Assembly (NCBI GenBank): GCA_023251855.1
Contig: JAHEYA010000011.1
Coordinates: forward strand, 1-15,464
Length of the DNA: 15,464 nucleotides
Direction: 5' to 3'
DNA from: Bacteroidota bacterium
GTDB lineage: Bacteria; Bacteroidota; Bacteroidia; 2-12-FULL-35-15
A program made the position numbers and the translations under genes. Positions 1 through 7,025 of the stretch are shown piece after piece. Every line of letters starts with the position of its first letter. Position 1 is the stretch's first letter. The notes under the pieces are model-generated. The model was not told the DNA's origin. It saw nothing but the letters and a program-made list of their open reading frames with translations, and made no database searches.

Positions 1-524
1 CGAAACTAAATCGTGATGCATATCTACTGGCACGAATTACTGGTTGGGAAGATCTGGATCTTGTTGAAGGGCCTGCTAATGTGTATTATGGAGGCACTTA
101 TGTTGGTCAATCTTATATTTACACCAGAAGCGTTGATGATACTCTTGATTTGTCGCTTGGTAGAGACAATAAAGTATTAGTAACTCGAAGCAAAATAAAA
201 GAATACTGCACAAAAAAAATGTTTGGCAATATGACCAAAGAAACATTTGGTTATGAAATGGCAGTAAAAAACAATCGTAAAACACCAGTGCACATTGATG
301 TTCAGGATCAATTACCAATTTCAACACAAAGTGAAATTACGGTTGAAGCAATTGAATTATCCAAAGCCGAATATGATTCAAAAACGGGAAAACTAACGTG
401 GACATACATGTTGCAGCCAGGGGAGGTTAAAAAAATTGCATTTTCATACTCTATAAAATATCCCAAAAACACCACTATTCAATTGCAAAAATTCAAAAAA
501 ATGGCAGCCCCATCTTTTTACTAA
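1..524 (+). CDS. DUF4139 domain-containing protein, 3' end (5' end outside window)
   Basis: The reading frame is open from the left edge (first full codon at 3) to TAA at 522-524, giving 173 visible residues. The GTG at 81 is an internal valine, because the frame upstream of it already reads family-like sequence (GWEDLDLVEGPANV). The segment with GTYVGQSYI, DTLDLSLGRD and KNNRKTPVHIDVQDQLPIS, then the beta-rich LTWTYMLQPGEVKKIAFSYSI, matches the C-terminal part of DUF4139 (MuiA-like) proteins, which usually carry an N-terminal DUF4140 region and a coiled coil. Those parts would lie outside the window. The family is common in Bacteroidota and has no settled function; it is usually predicted to be exported. 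The next gene starts 32 bases downstream on the same strand, so co-transcription is possible. Confidence 0.85.
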   Translation, partial: KLNRDAYLLARITGWEDLDLVEGPANVYYGGTYVGQSYIYTRSVDDTLDLSLGRDNKVLVTRSKIKEYCTKKMFGNMTKETFGYEMAVKNNRKTPVHIDVQDQLPISTQSEITVEAIELSKAEYDSKTGKLTWTYMLQPGEVKKIAFSYSIKYPKNTTIQLQKFKKMAAPSFY

Positions 525-556
525 ATCCATCTAATCTATAATAGAACTAGTCAGGC

Positions 557-1552
557 TTGCAACAAAAAAATCACTATACAATATTAGGAGTTGCTGCTTC
601 TGCTACATCAGAAGAGATAAAGGCAGCTTACCGTTTGCTTGCAAAAAAATTTCATCCCGATAAAAATGCAGGAAACAAAGTAGCAGAAGAAAAATTTAAA
701 GAACTTCAGCACGCTTATTCTGTTCTGTCCAATCAGGAGAAAAGAAAAAAATACGATCTTAAAATGGCTTATGGAACGCCATATGCCAGAACAAAACAAA
801 ACAATCAATATAGTGGCAACGCCTATCAATATGCCCAACAACAGGCAAAACAATCGCAACAAAAAAGACCAGAATATTCAAGACCAAAACAAAACCGATC
901 TAAACGAGGCAAAACAGAAGGCCATCAAATTCTTGTGAGTGTTGGTATTGCATTTATTTTACTTTATTTTATTGTTTCTTATAATTCCGGAAAAAGGAGA
1001 AGCGCGATGAGAGCTGCTGCCGATGAGTTGGTAGAGTACAACGATTCGGTAAATCAATTAAATGCTCAACAAACAAAGATCGAAAAAACAACTGCCGGAA
1101 TATTGGAAGATTTTGACTCTCCTTATACCGATTTTTTTGGAAGCGGAATATTTAACGAATCTAGTTTTAACAGTATCACCATTCGCAACAGTAAGGAATG
1201 TGAAGCAATCGTTTGTGTTGTGGAAAAAGCAGGATCCATGAAAACGATACGCAATAAATATTTGGATGCAGGAAGCATTTACAAAATAGAGAATATTCCA
1301 GATGGAGACTATTTTATAAAAATTTATTTCGGAAGCAATTGGGATACCTCTAAAACATTCATTAACAAAAAGGTTAAAGGAGGATTTAGAAATGAAAGAG
1401 GTTTTATAGAAATGAAAGCAGAAAAAGAGATTTTTAAAATGAAACAGAAAAATACCAGCTCAGGCGCATCTTTTTCATCTTACGACATTAGTATTGATCC
1501 GCGCAAAGAAAATAGCGTGAACGAAATTACTGCTCAGGAATTTTTTAAATAA
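557..1552 (+). CDS. Membrane-anchored J-domain (DnaJ-like) protein
   Basis: The protein has 331 residues. Residues 6-68 form a J domain with the HPD motif at 33-35, the signature for stimulating DnaK/Hsp70 ATPase. A Q/K/N-rich linker follows (about 75-120), then one hydrophobic segment at about 124-142 flanked by KR-rich charges, and a C-terminal domain of about 180 residues. The J domain must face cytosolic DnaK, so the C-terminal domain is inferred to be periplasmic. That domain contains a pattern (YLDAGSIYKIENIPDGDYFIK, shown split: YLDAGS, then NIPDGDY, then YFGSNWD) that I associate with small beta-rich Bacteroidota domains of unknown role. There is no G/F region, zinc finger or client-binding DnaJ C-terminal domain, so this is not canonical DnaJ. 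The start is TTG. An in-frame TAG at 548-550 rules out anything further upstream, and the first ATG (residue 70) would remove the whole J domain. Confidence 0.85.
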   Translation: MQQKNHYTILGVAASATSEEIKAAYRLLAKKFHPDKNAGNKVAEEKFKELQHAYSVLSNQEKRKKYDLKMAYGTPYARTKQNNQYSGNAYQYAQQQAKQSQQKRPEYSRPKQNRSKRGKTEGHQILVSVGIAFILLYFIVSYNSGKRRSAMRAAADELVEYNDSVNQLNAQQTKIEKTTAGILEDFDSPYTDFFGSGIFNESSFNSITIRNSKECEAIVCVVEKAGSMKTIRNKYLDAGSIYKIENIPDGDYFIKIYFGSNWDTSKTFINKKVKGGFRNERGFIEMKAEKEIFKMKQKNTSSGASFSSYDISIDPRKENSVNEITAQEFFK

Positions 1553-1570
1553 AAACCAAATGAATATAAG

Positions 1571-1590
1571 AATTAACTTTTTTGTTAATT
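1571..1590. repeat. AT-rich inverted repeat between the J-protein gene and the carboxylase gene
   Basis: AATTAAC (1571-1577) and GTTAATT (1584-1590) form a perfect 7-bp stem around a T6 loop. It lies 19 bases after the J-protein stop codon and 28 bases before the carboxylase ATG. It could be a weak terminator or an operator-like site. The stem has only one G:C pair, so a strong intrinsic terminator is unlikely. Confidence 0.35.
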
Positions 1591-1618
1591 TAGCCTCTCT
1601 CAAAAATAGAATTCGTTA

Positions 1619-3214
1619 ATGCCTGCTTTTAAAACCAAAATAAATCCACAGTCCGAATCCTTCAAAAGCAACTATTTGCTAATGAAAGAGAAAGTAGCAG
1701 AACTTCAGCAAATAATGCAAAAAAGCTTATTTGAAGGCGATGAAAAATATTTGGATCGAAATAAAAAGATCGGAAAGCTAACAGCACGTGAGCGTATAGA
1801 GCTTTTATTAGATCCGGATTCTCCTTTTTTAGAATTACTTCCACTTGCAGGATTAGGCGGAGATGGCTTTGCGGTTGGCGGAACAATTGTTGCAGGAATT
1901 GGGTTGGTGAGCAACAGGTTATGTATTGTAACTGCCAATATAGGTACTATTAAAGGCGGTTCCATTGATTATACTACTCTTCAAAAAAATCTACGGATAA
2001 GCGAGATTGCATTAGAAAACAGACTTCCGGTTATAAATCTAGTGGAATCGGCAGGTGCTAATTTGCCGGATCAGGCGAAAATATTCAATTATGGTGGAAT
2101 TGTTTTTCGCGAAATAACCCGTAGATCAAAAAACGGTATTCCAACCATCTCTATTGTTTTTGGCAACAGTACTGCTGGAGGAGCCTATGTTCCAGGAATG
2201 TCCGACTACGTAATTATGGTAAAAAATCAGGCGAAGGTTTTTTTAGCCGGTCCGCCTTTGGTTAAAATGGCCACCAATGAAGTTGTTGATGATGAAGCGC
2301 TGGGCGGAGCAGATATGCATGGGCGAGTATCAGGTGTTTCAGATTACATAGCCAATGATGAACCAGACGGGATAAGAATTGCACGCGAAATAATGTCGTT
2401 TCAGCGGACTTTTGAAAAAGAAAAAATCAAACAAAATATCCTTGAACCTGTATTTAATTCGGAAGAAATTTTAGGAATTGTTTCTGCTGATATACGTATC
2501 ACATTCGACTCGCGCGAATTGATTGCAAGAATTGTTGATGGTTCTGAATTTTCCGAATTTAAACCTGACTATGGAAACACATTGGTTACCGGATTTGCTA
2601 CTATCAATGGGCATAACATAGGTATCATTGCCAACAATGGAGTTCTTTTTTCGGAAGCCGCAAACAAAGGCACACAGTTCATTCAGCTGTGTAATCAAAA
2701 CAATACACCGCTTTTATTTTTACAAAATATCACCGGATTTATGGTAGGTAAAAAGTATGAAGAAGAAGGAATAATAAAACATGGAGCCAATATGATAAAT
2801 GCCGTTTCAAACAGTACAGTGCCTGCAATTACTATTATCATTGGTGCTTCCTATGGTGCCGGAAATTATGCCATGTGTGGAAGAGCGTATAAACCACGTT
2901 TTTTGTTTTCATATCCAAACTCAAAAATAGCAGTAATGGGCTCCGAACAATTAGCCGGAGTGATGGAGATTATTCAGCGTGAAGCAGCCCAAAAATCAGG
3001 TGTTGCATACGATGAAGAAAAAGGAGCATTTGTAAAACAAAAAATTACTTCAGAAGCCGAAAAACAATCCAGTGCTTATTTTGCAACTGGTCAGCTATGG
3101 GACGATGGGGTAATTGATCCAAGAGAAACACGTAATTATCTTAAACTTTGTATGGAAGCCATTCATACTACTGATATTAAAGGAACGGATGGATATGGCG
3201 TTTTTAGAATGTGA
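1619..3214 (+). CDS. Acyl-CoA carboxylase beta (carboxyltransferase) subunit, MCC/GCC type
   Basis: At 531 residues this is the usual size for methylcrotonoyl-CoA (MccB/LiuB) or geranoyl-CoA (AtuC) carboxylase beta subunits. It transfers the carboxyl group from carboxybiotin on the alpha subunit to an enoyl-CoA in the cytoplasm. The N-terminal carboxyltransferase half has GKLTARERIELLLD near 52-65, GGSIDYTTLQKNLR (113-126), SAGANLP (144-150) and the oxyanion-loop motif STAGGAYVPGMSD (184-196), followed by FLAGPPLVKMAT (208-219) and LGGADMH (228-234). The C-terminal half has the second loop GASYGAGNYAM (409-419) and ends in GVFRM, which is typical of MCC/GCC beta chains. The ATG start leaves a normal N-terminus. 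The partner alpha subunit lies downstream, after an intervening lipoprotein gene. The family assignment is secure. The choice among methylcrotonoyl-, geranoyl- or another branched enoyl-CoA cannot be made from motifs alone. Confidence 0.92.
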   Translation: MPAFKTKINPQSESFKSNYLLMKEKVAELQQIMQKSLFEGDEKYLDRNKKIGKLTARERIELLLDPDSPFLELLPLAGLGGDGFAVGGTIVAGIGLVSNRLCIVTANIGTIKGGSIDYTTLQKNLRISEIALENRLPVINLVESAGANLPDQAKIFNYGGIVFREITRRSKNGIPTISIVFGNSTAGGAYVPGMSDYVIMVKNQAKVFLAGPPLVKMATNEVVDDEALGGADMHGRVSGVSDYIANDEPDGIRIAREIMSFQRTFEKEKIKQNILEPVFNSEEILGIVSADIRITFDSRELIARIVDGSEFSEFKPDYGNTLVTGFATINGHNIGIIANNGVLFSEAANKGTQFIQLCNQNNTPLLFLQNITGFMVGKKYEEEGIIKHGANMINAVSNSTVPAITIIIGASYGAGNYAMCGRAYKPRFLFSYPNSKIAVMGSEQLAGVMEIIQREAAQKSGVAYDEEKGAFVKQKITSEAEKQSSAYFATGQLWDDGVIDPRETRNYLKLCMEAIHTTDIKGTDGYGVFRM

Positions 3215-3237
3215 GAAATTAGACGTTTTTTTAATTG

Positions 3238-3311
3238 CCACGACCTGAAGTCCGTGGATAAGTGCAAATGATTGAATTGGCTTTAGCCAAAACAGAATTA
3301 TGGACTTCAGA
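3238..3311. repeat. REP/BIME-like palindromic element between carboxylase beta gene and lipoprotein gene
   Basis: The element has nested inverted repeats. CTGAAGTCC (3245-3253) pairs perfectly with GGACTTCAG (3302-3310). Between them, TTGGCT (3277-3282) and AGCCAA (3285-3290) form a tight hairpin. The left arm also has its own CCACG/CGTGG bracket (about 3239-3257). This three-part fold and the TTGGCTTTAGCC core resemble intergenic repeats common in Bacteroidota genomes, which are often thought to be mobilised by REP-associated Y1 transposases. That link is from general knowledge; no transposase gene is present here. Confidence 0.7.
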
Positions 3312-3324
3312 AAATTCAAATGAC

Positions 3325-3969
3325 ATGAAAAAAATTTTATTCATACTGGCAATAATAACGATCCTAATGGGGGCTTGCAAAAGAGACAATGCTACCGAAA
3401 CCACTATTGATGGAAGGGTTGAAGATGCGACCACTTCAGCACCAATTGCGGGGGCAAAAGTCGCCCTAGTGAAAGACGATGGTAGTCAAGCAGCGATTGT
3501 AAAATATATGGTTACGGACGCCAACGGACAATTTAATTTCCACAATTTTGCGGTAGAAAATAACTTTGACTACTGGTTAATAGACAACAAAGCTCAGTAT
3601 CTTGATGTTTATTCTTCCACTGGTAATTACGCATATTCTGTTAGGCTTGGTAAAAAGAACACTCCAATCATAACCCTCCAACCTACTGGGTATTTAAAAG
3701 TTTTTATAAAAGATTTAGCCCCTATAGATACATTCAAATATATAGATATCGTGTACGGACATAATTCTAATGGTGGTGGAACTTTTTATTATGGAGAATG
3801 GGGAGGAGGTGTCACAGATACTTTTTCTATTGCAATGGTTGAGGGTAACCAAAACAATGACATACGTTATTGGATTCATGATAATGTTACAGGGCTAACA
3901 AGTGCTTCACAAACAATAACCAAATATTGTACGGCTTTCGATACAGCAACTTGTACGATTAATTATTAA
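3325..3969 (+). CDS. Small lipoprotein with carboxypeptidase-regulatory-like domain
   Basis: The protein has 214 residues from the ATG at 3325. That start gives a textbook lipoprotein signal: MKK, hydrophobic residues 4-15 and a lipobox ending at Cys18 (LMGAC). An upstream in-frame start at 3262 lies inside the REP-like repeat and would bury the signal peptide, so I reject it. Residues about 26-90 (TIDGRVEDATTSAPIAGAKV, then VTDANGQFNFHNF) look like the beta-sandwich CarboxypepD_reg/transthyretin-like fold common in Bacteroidota surface lipoproteins. The remainder is beta-rich, with a Gly/Tyr-rich stretch near 155-170, and ends with a paired-Cys segment (KYCTAFDTATC). Its function is unknown. 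It interrupts the carboxylase beta-alpha gene pair and has no evident link to acyl-CoA metabolism, so it may be a later insertion. Confidence 0.75.
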   Translation: MKKILFILAIITILMGACKRDNATETTIDGRVEDATTSAPIAGAKVALVKDDGSQAAIVKYMVTDANGQFNFHNFAVENNFDYWLIDNKAQYLDVYSSTGNYAYSVRLGKKNTPIITLQPTGYLKVFIKDLAPIDTFKYIDIVYGHNSNGGGTFYYGEWGGGVTDTFSIAMVEGNQNNDIRYWIHDNVTGLTSASQTITKYCTAFDTATCTINY

Positions 3970-4032
3970 AAAGGACAAACATTAACATAAAAGAAGCTGG
4001 GACGGCAGGTGAGAAGCGAAAGAAAAAAAGGA

Positions 4033-6072
4033 ATGAAAGAAAAAAATGGAAAAGCACTGAAGATCGCCTCTCCCATTGGGGGAGAGATAAAGAGAGGGGC
4101 TTCTGTTATTAAAAAAATACTTATTGCCAATCGTGGTGAAATTGCTATCAGAGTGATGAAAACATGCTCTGAGATGGGCATTGCCACTGTTGCTGTTTTT
4201 TCAGATGCTGATAAGGATTCGCTATTTGTAAAGTATGCTGACGAAGCCATTGCTATTGGTGGCTTACAAGCATCTGAATCCTATCTTGATCAACAAAAAA
4301 TAATTGATGCCGCTAAAACAAGCGGTGCTGATGCAATTCATCCCGGATATGGATTCCTTTCTGAAAATGCAGGTTTTGTAAAAAAATGTAATGCCGCAAA
4401 TATTATTTTTATTGGACCTTCTGCTGAAGTAGTAGAAGCGATGGGTTCAAAAAGTCGTTCGAAAGAACTAATGCAAAAAGCCGGAATACCAACCGTTCCC
4501 GGATATAATGGCAAAGATCAGTCACTCGAAATATTTACAAAAGAAGCTGAAAAAATCGGGTTTCCTGTTCTTATCAAAGCTACTGCAGGTGGTGGCGGTA
4601 AAGGAATGCGGATCATAAATGATAAAAAAGAAATTCCTGCTGCAATAGAAGCCGCCAAACGTGAAGCACAAAGCAGTTTTGGTAATGATACATTGCTAAT
4701 CGAAAAATATTTTGAATCTGCAAAACATATTGAATTTCAAATTTTCGGTGATCAACATGGCAATTACACTCACTTTTTTGAAAGAGAATGCTCCATCCAG
4801 AGAAGATATCAAAAAATTATTGAAGAAAGCCCATCCCCATCATTGACTCCTGACTTGAGAAAAAAAATGGGCGAAACCGCTGTAGCTGTTGCTAAATCCA
4901 TCAATTACACAAATGCAGGAACAGTTGAGCTTATTCTCGACTCAAAAAATAATTTTTACTTTCTGGAAGTTAATACCCGCTTGCAGGTGGAACATCCGGT
5001 TACTGAAGAAACTACCGGCATTGATTTGGTGCGACTTCAAATTGAAGTTGCACAAGGAATGCCAATGAAACAAAATTCGGAAAATACTCATCAACAGGGT
5101 CATGCCATTGAGTGTCGGATTTATGCAGAAGACCCGGAGAATAATTTTTTCCCGGCAACCGGAACTGTTTTAATTTGGAATGAGCCTTCATTAAACGGAA
5201 TCCGTTATGATAGCGGACAAACCACTGGTTCAAAAGTGGATGTTTATTATGATCCAATGATTTCCAAAATCATTGCTAAAGGTGCTAACCGGGCGGAAGC
5301 AATTCGAAAAATGCAGACTGCTCTTGAAAAATTTGTCATTTTAGGATTAACCACCAATAAAAACTTCCTGATCGAAATTCTTAAACATCCCGCATTTAAT
5401 GATGGAACATTTAATACCCATTTTATAAATAAATATTTTAAAAATCATACCAATACAAACAAAACAAATACTGCTATTTGTACTGAAATAGCCATTGTAT
5501 CAATGCTTTGGGGTTGGGTAGAAAGAAATGATATAAGATCTTTCAGAAACCTACCAAACGGTTGGCGAAATAATTTTTATCGAAATAATTGGGTTGAATT
5601 TGATGTTGAAGGAAATAAAATTAAAGTCGAATACCGTTATAAAAATAAAAATAGTTTTGAAATAAAAGTTGGCGATAAAAACAGCAATGTAGAATTGGTT
5701 TCAATTGAAAACAATCAACTAGCTTGTATTATCAATGGTTTCAAGAAAACATTTGTTGTTGCAAAATCAAAAAACGAATTATTTATTCATCACCCACCTT
5801 CAGGAAGTTTCAGAATAAAAATTGCGGATCGTTTTCCGGGTGTCTTATCAACTGAAAAATCAGGATGCTACCAAGCACCAATGCCTGGTGAGGTTGTGAA
5901 GCTATTTGTTAAAACCGGAGACAAAGTAGAAAAAGGAAAAACATTGCTTATCATGAGCTCTATGAAAATGGAAACTTCTATTGAGGCCCATTCTGATGGT
6001 GTTGTAGAAGAGTTATTTATTGCCGAAAAATCATTTGTGGAAGCCGAGGCCATCCTATTAAAAATAAAATAA
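4033..6072 (+). CDS. Acyl-CoA carboxylase alpha subunit: biotin carboxylase plus biotin carrier domain
   Basis: The protein has 679 residues from the ATG at 4033; a GTG at 4009 would add eight. The normal family N-terminus (IKKILIANRGEIAIRVM) begins only at about residue 26. The preceding stretch, about residues 12-24, is encoded by a REP-like palindrome (4066-4104). Biotin carboxylase motifs present are HPGYGFLSEN (about 103-112), the Gly-rich ATP loop ATAGGGGKGM (183-192), ERECSIQRRYQK (250-261) and EVNTRLQVEHPVTE (312-325). A linker/BT region follows, then a C-terminal biotinyl domain. The biotinylated lysine is predicted at 645 in SMKME, where AMKM is more usual. The enzyme uses ATP and bicarbonate to carboxylate its own biotin, for transfer by the beta subunit encoded at 1619-3214. 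The crotonase gene starts eight bases after its stop, which suggests one operon. The substrate is set mainly by the beta subunit and remains open. Confidence 0.9.
   Translation: MKEKNGKALKIASPIGGEIKRGASVIKKILIANRGEIAIRVMKTCSEMGIATVAVFSDADKDSLFVKYADEAIAIGGLQASESYLDQQKIIDAAKTSGADAIHPGYGFLSENAGFVKKCNAANIIFIGPSAEVVEAMGSKSRSKELMQKAGIPTVPGYNGKDQSLEIFTKEAEKIGFPVLIKATAGGGGKGMRIINDKKEIPAAIEAAKREAQSSFGNDTLLIEKYFESAKHIEFQIFGDQHGNYTHFFERECSIQRRYQKIIEESPSPSLTPDLRKKMGETAVAVAKSINYTNAGTVELILDSKNNFYFLEVNTRLQVEHPVTEETTGIDLVRLQIEVAQGMPMKQNSENTHQQGHAIECRIYAEDPENNFFPATGTVLIWNEPSLNGIRYDSGQTTGSKVDVYYDPMISKIIAKGANRAEAIRKMQTALEKFVILGLTTNKNFLIEILKHPAFNDGTFNTHFINKYFKNHTNTNKTNTAICTEIAIVSMLWGWVERNDIRSFRNLPNGWRNNFYRNNWVEFDVEGNKIKVEYRYKNKNSFEIKVGDKNSNVELVSIENNQLACIINGFKKTFVVAKSKNELFIHHPPSGSFRIKIADRFPGVLSTEKSGCYQAPMPGEVVKLFVKTGDKVEKGKTLLIMSSMKMETSIEAHSDGVVEELFIAEKSFVEAEAILLKIK
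4066..4104. repeat. REP-like palindrome (single arm) inside the alpha-subunit coding start
   Basis: CTCTCCC (4068-4074) pairs with GGGAGAG (4080-4086) over a five-base loop, followed by GAGGGGCTTCT. The tail GGGGCTTCT and the layout are shared with the right arm at 6991-7025 before the AtuA core. I see no matching left arm here. The repeat is translated as ASPIGGEIKRGAS immediately before the conserved biotin carboxylase N-terminus. Confidence 0.65.
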
Positions 6073-6080
6073 CAACATCT

Positions 6081-6905
6081 ATGCTATACACTCCCAAAGA
6101 AATAAAGCCTCTACAAGCCCACACTTTCGCACATTTGATCATAGAAGAAAAAAACCATCTTTTAACAATAACTCTTAATCGTCCTGAGAAAAAAAACGCA
6201 ATGAATCCGGTTATTTTGAAGGAGCTTGCATATACACTTGCTTACGCACATCATAATTCAAGTATCTGGGCGGTTGTTATTGCTGCTAAAGGAGATGTTT
6301 TTTGTGCCGGTGCTGATTTAAAAGCATTTGGGAGCAAAAACCCAGAACCTACGATTTCCACAATACCAGAGCCAACTTCAGAAATAGTTATTGGAGATAT
6401 TTTTTCTCAATTACATAAACCATGCATTGCAAAAATGAATGCATCTGTGTATGCAGGTGGGTTTTTAATAGTTTGTGGTTGCACTCACGTTATTGCTACT
6501 CCTGATGTTAAATTTGGATTACCTGAGGTAAAGCGCGGTATATGGCCATTTCAAGTGATGCAAGGCATGTTGCAAGTAATGTCGCCACGTGCGGTTATTG
6601 ATTTTTGTATGAGAGCCCGAACGGTGGATGCAGATGAAGCTCAACGATTAGGTATGGTCTCTCAGGTAGTGTCAGCCCATAAATTGGAAGAAACAGTGCA
6701 AAATTTAGTGGACGAAATTATTCAATATTCTCCTTCTGCTATACGTCTCGGACTAAAAGCGTTTGATGAATTAAAAAGTAAATCGGGTACTGAAGCACAT
6801 TCTTTTTTGAAGCAGATGCTTATGGAGGTAGTTAAAACAGAGGATGCAAAAGAAGGAATTGCAGCATTTACGGAAAAAAGAAATCCCGTTTGGACCGGGA
6901 AATAA
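6081..6905 (+). CDS. Enoyl-CoA hydratase/isomerase (crotonase) family protein
   Basis: At 274 residues this is typical for a single-domain crotonase. It has LTITLNRPEKKNAMN (27-42), the first oxyanion-loop motif FCAGADLKAF (74-83), the second-loop region MNASVYAGGF (119-128) and FGLPEVKRGIWP (145-156). Glu149 aligns with the second catalytic glutamate of classical enoyl-CoA hydratase (Glu164 in rat). The position of the first (Glu144) is Leu129 in my hand alignment. Genomic context suggests it acts on the product of the adjacent carboxylase, like methylglutaconyl-CoA hydratase (LiuC) or AtuE. The missing glutamate makes simple hydration less certain, and an isomerase-type or other one-base reaction is possible. 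It begins eight bases after the carboxylase alpha gene, so the two are likely co-translated. A TTG at 6890 inside its 3' end could extend the next gene, but I do not favour it. Confidence 0.88.
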   Translation: MLYTPKEIKPLQAHTFAHLIIEEKNHLLTITLNRPEKKNAMNPVILKELAYTLAYAHHNSSIWAVVIAAKGDVFCAGADLKAFGSKNPEPTISTIPEPTSEIVIGDIFSQLHKPCIAKMNASVYAGGFLIVCGCTHVIATPDVKFGLPEVKRGIWPFQVMQGMLQVMSPRAVIDFCMRARTVDADEAQRLGMVSQVVSAHKLEETVQNLVDEIIQYSPSAIRLGLKAFDELKSKSGTEAHSFLKQMLMEVVKTEDAKEGIAAFTEKRNPVWTGK

Positions 6906-6911
6906 AAAAAA

Positions 6912-7025
6912 CCTCACCCCTTAATCCCCTCTCCAAAGGAGAGGGGGCTAATGATGAAACAACAAAAACAAAAATGACAGTTACAATTAACTCCTCCCCT
7001 TTGGGGAGGTCGGGAGGGGCTTCTT
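6912..7025. repeat. BIME-like pair of inverted palindromes bracketing the AtuA start codon
   Basis: The left palindrome CCCCTCTCC-AAA-GGAGAGGGG (6926-6946) has a perfect 9-bp stem and is preceded by CCTCACCCC. The right palindrome CCTCCCC-TTT-GGGGAGG (6993-7009) is in the opposite orientation and ends in GGGAGGGGCTTCT. The ATG chosen for the AtuA gene (6974) lies in the AT-rich spacer between the arms. Read in the AtuA frame, the left arm gives TSPLNPLSKGEG and the right arm SSPLGRSGGA. I recognise both as peptides produced when such repeats are translated. Confidence 0.75.

Noticed and set aside
1581..1615. Possible Bacteroidota-type promoter (TTTG at 1581-1584 and TAGAATTCG at 1607-1615) before the carboxylase gene
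   Set aside because: The downstream box matches the TAnnTTTG consensus poorly, the spacer is longer than usual and the ATG would be only a few bases away; too weak to list.
3262..3324. Upstream start for the lipoprotein gene
   Set aside because: It would translate the REP-like repeat and place the lipoprotein signal peptide 21 residues inside the protein.
6890..6973. TTG start giving AtuA 28 more residues, overlapping the crotonase gene
   Set aside because: The added residues are mostly repeat-encoded and the start is a rare codon inside the previous gene; the ATG at 6974 is simpler, though not proven.
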